NCBI GenBank assembly: GCA_028673005.1
Contig: CM054116.1
Span: 73,979,315 to 74,043,314 of the forward strand
Length of the DNA: 64,000 nt
Source: Tanypteryx hageni
Lineage: Eukaryota > Arthropoda > Insecta > Odonata > Petaluridae
Direction: 5' to 3'
Shown here piece by piece: positions 13,271-26,290 of this stretch; position 1 is the stretch's first letter; every line of letters begins with the position of its first letter. The translations under genes were made by a program, and so were the position numbers. Below the pieces are notes generated by a model. The model was not told the origin of the DNA. It made no database searches and saw nothing but the letters and a program-made list of their open reading frames with translations.

Positions 13271-16200
13271 TAGAAAGTCTCAAATCCACTGTGCAGAGAT
13301 GTTTTCTTTAATACTTTAAAATATCTTAAAATTGTGATATCGGATCGAGGTTTATGCTGTTCTAAGAGGAAAAGAATGTAGATACTATTTCTTATCACCG
13401 AATTTTCATAAATGATCGTGTTTTCTTGAATTTCTACTAAAACATAGCGGTTTTGCGTTTTAAATCGCATTTTATCGGATTTCTGCCATAGAGACTATTA
13501 TTACCAACTAGACTTAAGCATAGACTAGTGAACAAATGGGTTATTTTCTTATCCACTCGACTAACCTTCAGCAATGGAGTTGGTCTAAACATATTAGCGT
13601 ATAAACAGTAACATTCATTAAATTCGTTTATTATAAAAATACATGCAAAATATAATGCCAGAAAGAGATGTTGACTTTGCTTTTAGTATTTTAAACCTGA
13701 TAATCCTCTATTAATTTGTTTTCCAATTTTTCTGTATCATTGATGAACTATGAATTACCAATGGTATTTATGACATGAGAATTCCTTTGAATGACTAACA
13801 CATTCTGAAACATTTCCTGTATATATAAGTAAACAATTCGGGATCAACTTTGGGAAAACAGCCTGCATTAGTCCTGGTGTGGACTTTTTGTTTAATTATG
13901 ACTTTACATTGTTTTTACCCAGAACAGCGTATAGTTTTATCCTTTTGTTTATCATGAAAATGTATGATTACACCATGATAACTTGTTTGACTAGTTTTGG
14001 TTCTTTATCACCAGTTCTCATGAACGAGTATTCTAAGTAAATTGAATGTGTAGATTAACGAACTTGTTTTGTGAAATAAGTAATTAAAACTGTAGTTTTG
14101 TTTTTCCTTCGATTTATGTTTTTTCAGCAGTTTAATTACTGATTCTGTCATTTGTTTGAAATTTGTAGTCATGCAATTCTTTTATTTTTATGTGCAATTC
14201 TTTTTTATTTAATCTAGTAAAATTATATTCAAGGAAAAATTTGTCTTTATATTTGATTGAACCTCCTATTAGAGTGAATACCTTTATAATCCATTTAAAG
14301 AAATAGACTATTCTTTCGTTTTATTTTTTCTTTTATTTAACAATAGACCTTTAGAGATATCAGTAGCTAATTATTTAAATGTTAATTGTAACTTTTAATA
14401 TTACGAAATAGATCCGTTATCCATCAGTTTATCAAATTTAGTTATCTGTGATTTCGGTTATGCATTCGACAGTTCCAGGCCCTACTTTGTGGAACTGAAT
14501 TTTAATAAAAATATTGATTTTACTTAGAACGACTATTTATATTTGGCTCAGTCGGTTTCGCTGCTGTAACTCCACTAAAACTTTCTACTCTAAAGGAATA
14601 GTGTTTATAACTAAATTAAATAATTTCTTAGTTTTATTTTTTCGCCATTACCTCATTGATTACAAAAGTTGACTATCAAACGTAGAATAAAAGTGACGCT
14701 CAAAACCCTTGTCCCTCGTGAAATTTCGATCCCTCACATTTTTGCCGTAGGTGGCTCACGTAGAGATTCTTCGGATATCTTCCCATGTCTTATTCCCAAA
14801 ATAGAAAATATTGAACTTCTCCTTACAGCTGTTTGGACTTGAAATACGACACTGGATATCCGAAACTTCAAATCTCGGAAAGTGGACGGGCGAGGAACCC
14901 AAAGATGTATGCAAAAATCGTCGGAATAAAAAAGATCGCAGAACAAGAGAAAGAGAGGAATAGACAGACGGGGGGCGAAAGAGAGAACGAAAGAGAAACA
15001 CGAAGATGGAAGAGGAGGATATCGAATGACAGGGTCAAACACATTGACCAATGGGGGGTGCGAGAGAAACAGTTTGGCCGAGTGTCAGCGGAATTTTTTT
15101 ACGAGCTCATATCGCGCAAGGGGACCTGATGACCGTGTAAAAGTCGACAAGGGGGTTAAAAGGAGAGGTGAAAGGAATGGAGGGATGGAGGATGTTAGGC
15201 AGGAAAGTTTCTCTGGGGAGGGGACGTGTGTATGTGCGCGAGCGCGTGTGTGCGTGGGTTTCGAGCCGGAGGTGGGAAAAGGGTGTAGCGAGTATTAAGG
15301 GGTCGGTGTAGGAGGGCTCACTCTCGCTGTGAGTCGGAGGAGGAGGTGTGATTGGCTGTGTTCCCATCTACCTGACAACCATTTTACCCCCCCCCACTCC
15401 TTCTCGACACTTTCTCTCCCTTCCCCTCTCTTTCTCTCGCTCTTCTCACCTGCCCTTTTGCCTCGTCCGCTCCTCACATTTTCTCCGAAAGGTGACCGAG
15501 TGGGTTATTTCTCACTCCTTACGACCCCTCCCACTGCTCGCTCGCTCTCGTCTCTCGCTCCTGTAAAAAGTTAAGATGGCCGAAAAGGAGCCGTTCTCGC
15601 ATGCTCCCTTTTTTACGCGACAGCTCGTGCTTTTAAGAGATGTGCGTTCATAGAATGTAGCAATCTTCTCTAGGATGAAGGTTAGCAAGTCCCGGAAAAA
15701 TGTTAAGTCCCGGTTGCTTACTCGCCTTATACCGGAAATATCAAAGTTTGCGTCATGCCGGTGATTCGCAGCTCGTGGCGGGGCATTGTTGTCGTGACGT
15801 ATTCATCCCGTGGTAGTTCGCCATCACGTAATAAAGAAAAGCTTTATTTCACGTGTAGGTCGTTTGGAGTTGTGACGTAATTCTATTCAGGAGAGGAGAT
15901 AAAATCTGATCAAGAGAATGTTATTATGAAACGACCTAGGTTAGTACGGCAGTATTTTTAACCGTTTATCCTCGACTACGGCTCACGTCCAGTACTTGAG
16001 TGTCTTTACCTTTTCCTAGGTAAATAAATACTAATTATTCGAGCGAGCATTGAAATTATTCGCCTTGGTATTTTATTCTGTCTGTATTTAAGTAAAACGA
16101 ATTGTATAATTTTCCGTTGCCTTGTCACGAATTTTTATATGCTGTTTTTATTCGTTCTATAATTTAACCCGGTTTGTACGAAACTACACAATTATTGTAA

Positions 16201-17927
16201 ATGTCGTTTTAACGAATTACTGTTTTTTTATTAAATCAAAATATACAAACAATCTCTTGTGTCAGGAACATGTAAAAGTGGTGTATTTTAGGGTACCTTC
16301 ACGTCATTACTGTGACAACCTGACTTTGGTCGTAATTTTTAGCGCTTTTTCTTTCTAAAAATAAACTCGCTTATATATTTGGTTCATCCGTCCGTCTGTC
16401 CTTGTACAATATAACTCAAAAATGGCATAAATTGCAAACGCCAAAATTCCAGAATAGATCTACATTAGGACTACCTGTGATATAACTATGGTGGATCTAG
16501 GATACGTTGCTGGGGAGTAGTCGGAGAAAATCGCTAAAAAGCACATGCTACCAACGATACATCGTATCTACGATTCTTTACTCCGATAAAAAGAAACCAT
16601 TCGGTGAAAAAAGCGCCTTCTGTAATTCGTTCTGCAATTATTTCCTCTCTATTTTACTTATAATAGGAGGCTCTCTGGTATACACGACTCGGTCACGAAA
16701 AGGGGATCTGAGGATATCACTGAATAATTAGGTGCTTCTGAACATATCTTCATTGCAGATAAAAAGAAGTTCTTGCTTTTCGTTCTGGCTACAGAATCGA
16801 ATAGGAAGCTGAATTTAGTTTCCGTTTTAGTCGTCTAGTATGCTAGAGACATTTCACGAGTTCACGATTATGTGCGTCAGTGTGATTCACGCGAAATATC
16901 ACACACATGGCGACCACACTCTCCACCTGTTAGCAAACGCTCTTGTCTAGTTTTTCCCGGTTTCGTTTTTTGTTGCGTTTCGGTGTGTACCAGGTGCGGC
17001 GAGTCATGTAGAACGCGTGTATTGGCCGTGTAACGGGACTGTACTACCGCGCCGGGTGTTTGTGTTGACATGGAGGTTGTGTCAACAAAAAAAGAAGGCT
17101 ACCCTTTTAGAAAAGCACATGGTTAGAAACAGTGAAAACAATCAATTTATAAAGTATTTACTATATATTTTATCAGTCAGACATTGCGGTGGATTATTAA
17201 AAGAATTTCGGTCAATTACCTTACCAATAACTGTGGAAATTTCTTTTAGCTATTCAATGCAATGTATTTATTTTGACAAAACTTTATTTGTTACTTTATG
17301 CATGGTTCAGGCAATTGTAAATTTTGTTACTCATAGTTAACGATTTGATTATATTTCATAATTTAACGTTCAATTTTAAATATTTCCTTCGTACGTCATT
17401 CGATTTTTACAATTTTGCGCGCACCAATGTGGTAGGATTTCCATTATTTAAAGAGTTGTAGTATTTAAGGTATTTATAGGAAGCACAGGTTTTTTATTGT
17501 TTCGCGATTAATTTGTGGTTAGATGCATATTATTAACATCAGTGACTTATAAATTCTGGATTGAAAATAATTTGAAGATAATTACCATTATTCAGTGAAG
17601 CGTCAAAAGTGTGCCAAACTAGCTCAGCGGTAATGTACATTCAAAATGTCGGTAGTAAAAAATTTACAGTTAAGTAAAGGCAGCTCAAAAAGGGAGTAAT
17701 TTGTTGAGATTTTCCATTGCTCATGGTAGGCCTTCACTGCGCTCTACGTGTTCACGGTTCACACTAAGTTCCTGTAGAACGTCACTCTACGGAGCAATTA
17801 CTTTAGTCTTCCTAAATCATTATTACTCACTCATATTGTTACGACATCTGCTACAACTTCAGATGAAAGAAACTTCTACTAACGAGAAAAATATCCGAAG
17901 ATATAAGCAAGACATCGGTAAATTCCA
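13271..17927 (+). other. mib1 intron: AT-rich DNA with purine and pyrimidine tracts
   Basis: No gene seen. 13.5-14.7 kb is AT-rich. 14930-15300 is G/A-rich and 15380-15560 is C/T-rich. A dispersed module beginning tccgtccgtctgtcc lies at 16388. No conserved peptide was recognised in the open frames. Confidence 0.6.
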
Positions 17928-18330
17928 ACTATGGCTTTGTATGGAGCTGAAACGTAGACGCTGAGCAAAAATTATATGAAGTATGTATTAGGAAAGGTTT
18001 GAAATGTAGACAGATGAATACCGAAGCTGAAATGGAAAGATAGGATAAAAAGCGAAGAAATACGAAGAATAATAGTAGAAAGGCAAATGATTATGCAGAC
18101 TATAAAAAGAGAAATACGGCCTGGATCAGACATTACCCGAGAAGAGAGCATGATTAAAGACGTCCTAGAAAGAAACCTGGAAGGAAAAAGATAAAGGACG
18201 AGGAAAAGGCTTCAAATAATAGGTTACATGAGGAATAAAGGAGGTTGGAAAGAACAGGAATAGGTGGAGAATCAAGTTCAACAGATAACTATTACGGACA
18301 GACTACCTATCACGATGATGAACATGAAAT
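17928..18330 (+). pseudogene. 3'-terminal fragment of an RTE-like LINE reverse transcriptase ORF
   Basis: In one frame this reads TMALYGAET-stop-TLSKN, then KWKDRIKSEEIRRIIVERQ, then SMIKDVLERNLEGKR-stop-RTRKRLQIIGYMRNKGGW, ending near a gatgatgaacatgaaa tail. This order (ALYGAETWTL, a WxDR(I/V)xNEE-type segment, LxKDxxExxxEGKR, RxRKRLQ) is the C-terminal region after the RT domain in RTE-like arthropod LINEs. At least five in-frame stops make it inactive. It is 5'-truncated as LINE copies usually are, and same-sense with mib1. Its first ~15 residues overlap the last residues of the 60-kb LINE copy, so both appear to belong to one family. Confidence 0.8.
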
Positions 18331-21300
18331 AACGAATGGCAAATTACATTCAGTTCGTTAGGGACGTCTTAGCGAAAATTTCCTTAGGTTTGAAATTCAT
18401 TGCAGTCAGCGAACAAATTCGAGCTGCCTTCGTCTTACATTTTTCGCAAAATCGATTCGAATACCATATCCAAAAAAATTATTGTCATTTGATTTCAGAG
18501 TAGGGCTCGGAACTTTATCTTCTTTGATAGATTTTCTCCGTCTTCGTTTTTCTGTTTCCCAGTTCGTCCCCATCCCTTGCCATCACATCGCCTTCGGGAA
18601 TCTTACTGATTTTTTATTTGCAATTCTTTTCAGATGGGGCCAATCAAATTTGTTAGTAGAGCATTTTTATTGAGGAGATGAAGTATGCGGTTTTCGTTCG
18701 TGGCGTATGCATTCTTTTTTATTAGAAAAATGTTTTTTTCGCCGAGAGTTCATACTCTGATAGTTGAAAACAAAGAAATCGACATTTTTTTTCTGAAAGT
18801 AACAGAAAAGAACTTGCTGCGAGCGCCATGTGGTTGTTATGGTCAAAATCGATTTCATGCAAGATTTCAATTTTCCGCGCGTTTGGCGGCATGCAATGAA
18901 TTTTGATAAAAATGGTCGCATTTTGCGAGTTTTTTTCCGGCCTTCGGGACCGTTCTTCTTGAAGAGAGAAGTAGTGTTTTGGCAACCTGCAGTTTCAACA
19001 TTTTTAAAGGCGATATGCGTTTATTAAAGCACTTTTGACGACTTGTAAAACCTCATTGGTCTGTTGATAACGCAAAGCAGTCGAGATTGAAAATTTTTAA
19101 ATGCTTATTTTGACATGTTTCTCAACGTGACCCCCAGCGAGGAAGTATTTATTTACTTTTTCGGTTTTATAATTACAATTTTCCGTCTCGCGTTCTATTC
19201 CAAACCTAGGTGGATAAAACGACGACGTTTTTTACCCAGCCTTTTTGAACTATCCGCTAAAAGCTTTGCATTTTCTCGACGGGATGATTGCCTCATAATG
19301 TCCTTTTATGATTTCTTCTCGGTCCACAGGATGGAAACATCGTTGTCGCGAGAGTAACAGAGCTAAAGTTATTTCAGTCACTTTTTGATAACCTATTAAT
19401 CCGCCGAACGAAGCGCCATAAATACACGCCAAAGGGGCCTCTATCGCTCGGGTTATTTTTTCTGCATTTTAATCGAAGACGTTGATTTATGTGGCGGTAT
19501 GGAATTCCGCGGCAATCGATCCGATAAAGGAGAGTTCGGGTACGTGAGGCGGCGTTTTGAAATCGCATTTCCCCGAAATAGCAAGGACTTCCCCGGAAGA
19601 CCGTAGTTGTCTGTCGAAGCGTGAAAGATTTGTCGCGGCGTTTTATACAGCCACTCAATATCTTCGATCTACACTTCTCCCTGCAGATCGGGTCTTCAAT
19701 CACCCCCTTCGCTACCACCCTCCTTCCTCTTACGCTTCCTCTCCACCCCCAAACCCCCCAATTCCCCTTTCCTTCCTGCCGAATTCTTCCACTATTGGGT
19801 TTTTTTCCGAGGATATAGGGAGGAACGAGAGGGGATATAGAGATTGACGTGTGATTTTTTGAGGTTTATACGGAAAGTGAGAGAGCGAGGGGGTGGCTTT
19901 GCGGAGAACGGGTTACAAGTGAAGAGGGGGAGGAGGGGCAGGGAGGAGAGGACGGGTTCTATCTCTCTTGCTTTATCCCTCGCGGACCCGCACGCACGTC
20001 GCATTCACTGTGCCGCAAACCATTACACATTCTCTCTTTCCACAGTCTCCCTCCTTTCCCGTTATCTTATGCCCTTAACTTCCTCCCCCCCCCCCCCCCC
20101 GAAAAACCCCTTTCTTCCCCTCTCAACCAATTTCATCCCTCCCAAATATCCCTCCCTCGCCCTTCCGCCGTCTCCTCCCTTTCCTCTTCCCCTCTCTCCC
20201 CCCGACCCTCCCGAATCAATAACGTCGACGTGCCCTTTCCACCCCTCCTTCCTCTCTCTCTACATCTTTGCCTTGCGCCATTTTCGCTCGTTGCGAAGAA
20301 GATGGGAAGGAGAGATCAAGGCGCTCTGATCTAAAATTCCTCCCTCTCTCTCGTTTCGCTCTTTTTCTCGCAGGATTCCTTTTTGAAGCGCTATTGTTGC
20401 GTCTCTTTCTTTCTCTTTGCGTCCTCCACGGTTTTCTGCTTGATTGTCTAGGGTCGCGTGGGCGGAAGTGATTTAAATCTTGGTAGATAATCTAAAGATT
20501 ACGCTATGGAGGCGGATGAAAGTACGTTAATGCTCGGGGAAGGAGAAATTTCCGACTACCGAATTCGTAGAAAAGCCTCTTGTGGTGCTTCCGGAATATA
20601 TTTCTTAAAAATTTCTTCCTGTAAATCTTTTACAATGGCATCGGTTGTCGTAGGGTTTTTTTGTATAATTAGCTCGACGCTTTCAATAGCTTTCTACGTG
20701 ACGAGATCAATTTTACGACTCTTAAGATAATCTAAATCACTCTTTGGTTTTGATGGACGTTTTATAGCTACAATATATAATTTTGCGTGGAATTATGGTC
20801 GTAGAAAATGGAAATAATTTCTTCGAATTTCTCTCTGTCTCCCTCAGATTTAATGCAATAAAGTTTTAATGCAATAAAGTCAAGGCTTCGTCCGTGAGGC
20901 ATGGCTGCAGACGGAAAATAGGGGATCGAATGCTGAAAGATTTTCTCTGTGAGTTAATATACAAGGTTATATTCTTGGAAATAAAGATAAAATCATGAGC
21001 ATTAATTTTAGGATGAATTTTTCTCGTGCGTACAAACTCATTTAATTTCTCAAATCTGTAATGTGTTTTATCTTCTAAATATATTTAACAAGACGTTAAC
21101 GTGTCGTTCCTTTTGTGCTCAAAAGGTCCTATTCCTCTATCCGATCCTTAATTTATCGGATTTTCTCTTTGAAAGCGTTCGGGTTGGACAGGAGGGGATT
21201 TAATGGACAATCGGCCTTCCCTCGCTGTCTATCGCCGAACGGAAAAAAATCTCTCCGATTGATTCCTTCTACTTAGCGTCAACTTAAGGAAACGAAGGGT

Positions 21301-22295
21301 AAGGTAAAGCATTGACCCACATCAGCTTTGAAGACCGTTGACAGCTTGATTCTTCCTTCCGACGAATGGCGGGGAGAAATCTTCGCGATATAGCACGGTA
21401 GACGGCGCCATTGTAAGCGCGTATTCCGGACCGAAACTCTATTCCTTTCCCTCCCAATTCCCCTGTTCCATTTCTTCCTTTCGTTTCTCTCTTTCTCTCC
21501 CTCTTATTGTGACATTTAGGGGGAATTTTTCATAAGTCGATGTCTCCTCCGTGTCTGTCTCATTTCGATTTTTTTCTGTTCCATTTTCCTCTCTCTCTCA
21601 ACTTCTACTTTTATCTACTCGTCGTGTCACTATATATCTCGGCGTCTGCCAATCCCTGCGTCTTACTCCATCTCTCTCTTCCCTGTCTCTCTCTCTCTCT
21701 CTTTCTTACCCCTCCTCTCACTCTCTTTCCCTCTATTTCTCCGCTGCTTTCTTTCCCGCTCTTTTCGCTCGTCCCTTACATAGCCTCGACTAGTTTCTCG
21801 TCCTTTTTCAGTCGGTCTGTCTGTGATCCGTGTGGTTCTCCGCGTTACCTTTCTTTTTTTTCAAAAAGCCTCGATCAGGGTTCATTCATGATTTCTCTCT
21901 CATGCAAAAGAGAGAGTTTTTCAGCGGAATAGGTTCCTATTCGAGATGTTTTTCTGCTAGATTTTTGTTGTCATGAATAAATCGATTGTTACATTTTGGT
22001 TTTGACGTTGATGTTATTTCTGATATTTCGAGCGATTGTTTCATTCTGATAATTTTTTAAGGTAAATTTTGAAAGGTGGAATTTTTGAAAGGTGGAATTT
22101 TTGTTCAAGAAATAAGTGCGTCATATGCTTCACCTTCATCGAAAATTCCTTTCCATATCTTACTGGCGGTGTTCCATTTCCGTTTTATTTTGCTGTCTAA
22201 GGTTTAATTTCGCGATACCAGTAAAATGCCCAAATGGATGAATTTTCAGTCTCAGACATACCAATTGATTTATTCATCGAGGAAAACCTTAACTC
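18331..22295 (+). other. mib1 intron: unique DNA with C/T-rich tracts
   Basis: No gene seen. C/T-rich tracts lie at 19690-20460 (with a poly-C run at about 20085-20100) and 21425-21790. A small direct duplication (tttaatgcaataaag) lies at about 20849-20880, and another (ttttgaaaggtggaa) at 22066-22100. Confidence 0.6.
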
Positions 22296-22328
22296 TTGTT
22301 CTCACGGCTGTTATTTTTTCTCTTGCAG
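22296..22328 (+). promoter_or_regulatory. 3' splice acceptor and polypyrimidine tract of the mib1 exon
   Basis: A pyrimidine-rich run (ttattttttctcttgcag) ends in AG immediately before the conserved Asp-Ser-Glu-Gly codons. It is a strong canonical acceptor and fixes the exon start and reading phase. Branch point not assigned. Confidence 0.9.
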
Positions 22329-22480
22329 GACTCCGAAGGGGATACGCCCCTACACGACGCCATCTCCAAGAAGAGAGACGACATGCTCACCCTTCTGCTG
22401 GATCACAACGCGGACATCATGCTGACCAACAACAACGGATTCAACGCTCTCCATAATGCCGCTCTTCGCGGAAACCCAAG
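22329..22480 (+). CDS. mib1: mind bomb E3 ubiquitin ligase, internal ankyrin-repeat exon
   Basis: Internal exon of mind bomb, the RING-type E3 ligase that ubiquitinates Delta/Serrate-type Notch ligands and drives their endocytosis in the signal-sending cell. The 152-nt exon reads 50 codons in phase 0 and ends with two bases (AG) of a split codon, expected to be Ser or Arg. Residues 6-12 read TPLHDAI, a classic ankyrin helix start; residues 13-26 read [14 protein letters not shown]; residues 34-46 read [13 protein letters not shown], the next repeat, followed by RGNP. From family knowledge this matches the ankyrin block of animal Mib1 almost residue for residue. Residue 43 is Asn where relatives I recall have a second His. 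Sequence signals: acceptor TTGCAG at 22323-22328, donor AAG|GTCAGT at 22478-22486. Neighbouring exons are not in the window, so the gene is partial at both ends. Identity is near certain; mib1 versus a mib2-like paralogue is inferred from the peptide. Confidence 0.95.
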
Positions 22481-22486
22481 GTCAGT
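22478..22486 (+). promoter_or_regulatory. 5' splice donor of the mib1 exon
   Basis: AAG|GTCAGT follows the conserved ...ALRGNP peptide. The match to the metazoan donor consensus is good, and peptide homology stops exactly here. Confidence 0.9.
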
Positions 22487-22751
22487 GCTTTTTTTCGCAT
22501 TTCCTATGCATGCTAACTTTGGGGATATGTTCTCTTTCGGTTGACCATTTGGAGCAAATGAGTTAAATTGTTCCGCGTCGAGATGTAGTTAATAAAACCA
22601 CGCCGCAAGATGGAGCAAAATTCGTTCAAACTGGAAGGTTATAGCTAAAAACTTAGAAAACAAATTTTTGTCCATCGTTCATTTTGTAAGGTAAGTTTAC
22701 AATCGTATTCTTCAAGAGTTTAGAAATTTAGTAATTCACACTAATCATTAC

Positions 22752-22896
22752 CAGTGGCCTACCGGAAAATGTGTAGGTCCCCCCGCCAAAACAAAATTGA
22801 AATCCCGGAGAACAAATTTAAGGGCCTCACGAAAAAAAATATGGGCCCGCTTTGGCCATGTGTCTCCCGCCTTGCGGGGTGTCCGTTACGCCAATG
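22752..22896. mobile_element. small hAT-type MITE, 271 bp after the mib1 exon
   Basis: Starts CAGTGGCCTACCGG and ends CCGTTACGCCAATG. Flanking 8-mers are atcattac (22744-22751) and atcattgc (22897-22904), 7 of 8 matching, as for an old hAT duplication. 145 bp, non-coding, with GC-rich internal sequence. Related at its ends to the MITEs at 12.5 and 46.7 kb (CAGTGGCGTAAC-like). Confidence 0.78.
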
Positions 22897-22904
22897 ATCA
22901 TTGC

Positions 22905-25900
22905 ACATGGTTTTGTTTAGTCCGCCACGGTACTGAAGCACAAAGCAATGAAACTTTGTTTGTCCTTGGTGAGAGAGTAAGAAATTCTTTCCGAGACAAG
23001 AACTTTATTATTATTTGGAATGTTCTTGTGCGTTCATTTTCCCTTTCTTACTTTTTTGAAAAATTAAGAAACATTTTAAAATGTAATTGCTCGTCGTGTG
23101 TCATGAACCTGTTCATCTCCGTCGGTAAAATTATCGACAATTTTTTATACGGAGATTTGGCTGCGCGAGAGATTGAAGTGAAAGCATCTTCCTCAGAAAT
23201 GTGTATATAAACTCGGAATCGTTCGTTCATAAAATATAGCAGGAATTAAAACGCGCACATTCACTCTCCGGGAAGAGTGAAGTTGATTTAAGTTTCTTTT
23301 ATTCGAATCTTAACCGTACAAATGCTCAAATCTCAAATCATTTTACTCAATCATGAAATTTAATGGCCTTCGAAGGATTTGTACGATTTGGGTGAATTAA
23401 ATACTCTTTGAGAATCTGTAATAACGATTGCTTAGAATTCTGTTTTTTAAAAAGACATTTTTAAGCAATTTATCGGTTAAACTGAGATTTCCACGTTCTT
23501 CCTGATAAAATATGTCCCCAGGTTATCTTTTCATTCGAGCAGCTTGCATTCAAAGGAGATTATAGATTTCCATCATCGCTACAAACGAAAGCCTCCCCCG
23601 AAATTTGGAACCGCGCCACGTCGAATCTGTTTCTCAGACTCCTCAATTGCTACATTCGTCTTACCTCTTCCCATGATCCCTTGGAGTATGGTCGGTTGGA
23701 GACGGAGGGGGCGGGGAGCGAATGGCGGAGAGAATAACTGAGTTAAGAGTCGTCGTCCTATTTGTCTGGATAATGGGATTTTTACCCTCATCACCATTCC
23801 AATATTGTTGGGGGAAATTAAGTTTGAAGCATGTCTTTTCATAAGAGATCTCATTCTCCCCAACCAGGGTCGTCAGGGAGCCCGGTGAAACGCCGTTTCT
23901 CTCTCTCTCTCGGCTGGGCTCGAGGAGGGGAGGGGGGAGAAAGGGACGTTAGGAAGAAGGGGAGAGGGTGCTCATCAGGCCCGGGGGCCATCCCACCAGT
24001 GTTCGCGAAATCGGCGTGGGTGGGAATGACTCTCCATCCACCCCCAGAATGGTCTATTGCGGGGAGGTTATTCCTCCGCATTTCAAAGATTTTTTTTAAT
24101 GCCTCCCCCGAAGTGATTTGTATTTTCCTCCTTCGCTGGCTCTTCTTGTCACAACCGAAAGAGGAGCAATAGTGCCACTTAGAATTATTTTTTTTTCTTG
24201 GGGTTTAATGTTTGGCTCTCTGGGATGTGCCGGGGGATCCTACATTTTTTTCCGGGTGGTTATGTCTCCAGGAAGGTAGAAACAGCCTCCAGCCCATTTC
24301 TTCGCCGAGTTAAGCGGCTGAGGTTTTTAAATAGGAAGGCATAAATAAGGGCATATTCGCGGCAATGGTACTTTCTGTGCCCGAGGGCCTGCGGATGCCT
24401 TCGCGTGTCCTGATATACGATTGCTGTTTTTATTTATTTTTTCGATCTCGCTCGACCTTTCCGATTGATTCGAGCTTCTTCCGGGTATTTTGGGTTGGCT
24501 ATTTTTATTGGGTCTCTGGGGTTCCTTCTTCTTCTTCGGAACTTCTACGAAATTGTTCGGTGATGGATGCCTGGGAACCTAGACGAATTCGACTTTCATT
24601 CATTTGCCTAGTCGCCGTCATTGCTTAGAGTTGTTTTATCACTTGATATTCGGGATATTGCGGGATTTTTACGAAGAGTTACCTCTTAACTCAAGACTGC
24701 AAATGTAACCTTAGTCGACTCGATTCCATGCGAAAGTTGATCAATTACATATATGCCTTTTCGAGTTGCGTTGAGGCACATTTTCTGCATTAATGTAAAT
24801 GCTCGTCATGAGATCTAGGACTGAAATCTATGAGGAAAAGAAAGCTTTATTCTGTTTAGTGTTAGACCTCTTGGATCATCGGTCTCATTGATTATTACAT
24901 AATAATGGGATATAAAATTCTAAAGTGCCTATTGTAACATCTTCCTAATTATTTTTTATTTTATCTTTTTTTGATGAATCTTATGCCTGATTTTATATAA
25001 AATTACATTAAGGCTCATAACACCCTGGAAAAGTGACAGCAGCTTTGCGTCTATCTGGTACGCTGCATTTAAAATCGGCTCGCGGTTTCTTGTAAAACTT
25101 ATCGGTTCGTTTTTCTTTCATTACTGTAAGTAATCGAGCGTACCGCTGGATATTTTTCGCCCGTCCATTCACCATTTCGTCGCTATAAAACGGCCTGTCT
25201 CTTTTTAGCGACGTGGAGACGGGATGGAGAAGCGAATGAATGTGTCTATTGAAATTGGCCAGTCTTTTTCCTACTCCTGTCGGCGACACTCTCGCAATTG
25301 TCGCGATCCCTCATTCTCGCCATAGCCTCCCTTCCATATTGATTCTTCCAATTTTTAACGGAGGACATGGAGTAAAACGAGTGGTGGCGGAGGCATAGAA
25401 GAGGGCAAACGAGAGAGAGAGAGAGAGAGAAAGAGGGCGGCAGAGTCCTTTCGTTCGGGTAGGATAAGGACGTCGGAACCTTTTTCGGAGCCCTCCATTA
25501 ATTTAAAGTCCTGTCACCCTCAGTCCACAGAATCTTCGCGAAAGCTCATGCTTTAGTCTCTCTTTTTCCTCCTCATCCCCCTTCTTTTAACATCCCTCTC
25601 TCGTGGTTATAAGGGACGGTGGGAGGGAGGAGGAATATTGGGCTAATCCTTGGCTAAACTTGAACTCAAAACGTTCTACTCCTCTCCTCCCCGCTTGCAG
25701 CCTCTTTTACCCATTCTTTTCAATCCCAGATGTTTTTAAGGCGAAAATATTCCAAAGAGGACCTCGTTGATTTTTTTCCCTTGCCGAGACCTACTTTTAT
25801 TCCGTTCGGAAGGGAGTTCTCTCGATTTTCCCGCATTAGCGGAAGAAACCGTCCTCCTCCCAACTCAATTCCAAAGTCCACACGTCTGTCCGTCTCCCTT

Positions 25901-26228
25901 CTCCCCTCTTTGTCTTCAATCCCACGGCGTAAGAGAGGGGGAAGAGAGACGCCTCCTGGCGTGTTGCCCTCAAAGGAAAAGAGCTTCTAAGGTGATCGAA
26001 CCCTGGTATCCTTCGGGAGGAGGAGATCTCCATTCCGTCGCCAAAATGAGCTGCGGGAACTGAGTGAGGTTGCGGGGGTTATCTCAGGTAATCCGGTTTG
26101 TGAGTGAGGTTAGAGAGGAGATTATTGAAAGATGAGGGTAGATTTTGGGCGAGGGAGGGAGGTCTCCAGAAATGTAGTCGCTATTTGCAGATGTGGATGA
26201 TTTGTTTTATTTTAGTTTTTTTTTCAAG

Positions 26229-26230
<2 letters not shown>
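22905..26230 (+). other. mib1 intron: unique DNA with C/T- and G/A-rich patches
   Basis: No gene seen. A (GA)n run lies at 25411-25432 and C/T-rich sequence at about 25500-25960. 23870-24060 is GC-rich and gives Gly/Pro-rich pseudo-ORFs on both strands. Confidence 0.6.

Positions 26231-26288
<58 letters not shown>
26231..26288. repeat. (TA)n microsatellite, left border of palindrome
   Basis: TA dinucleotides run directly into the left arm of the palindrome. A matching TA tract borders the right side. Confidence 0.95.

Positions 26289-26290
<2 letters not shown>

Noticed and set aside
13174..13470. 98-aa - strand open frame containing PGIEPGTS
   Set aside because: The peptide is the antisense translation of a SINE B box, a well-known artefact.
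17610..17640. tRNA A box (tagctcagcggtaatgta)
   Set aside because: No B box at suitable distance and no cloverleaf; probably chance.
22226..22544. Alternative reading frames across the mib1 exon
   Set aside because: Only one frame (GAC TCC GAA...) matches the ankyrin repeats and fits both splice sites; the others are shadows.
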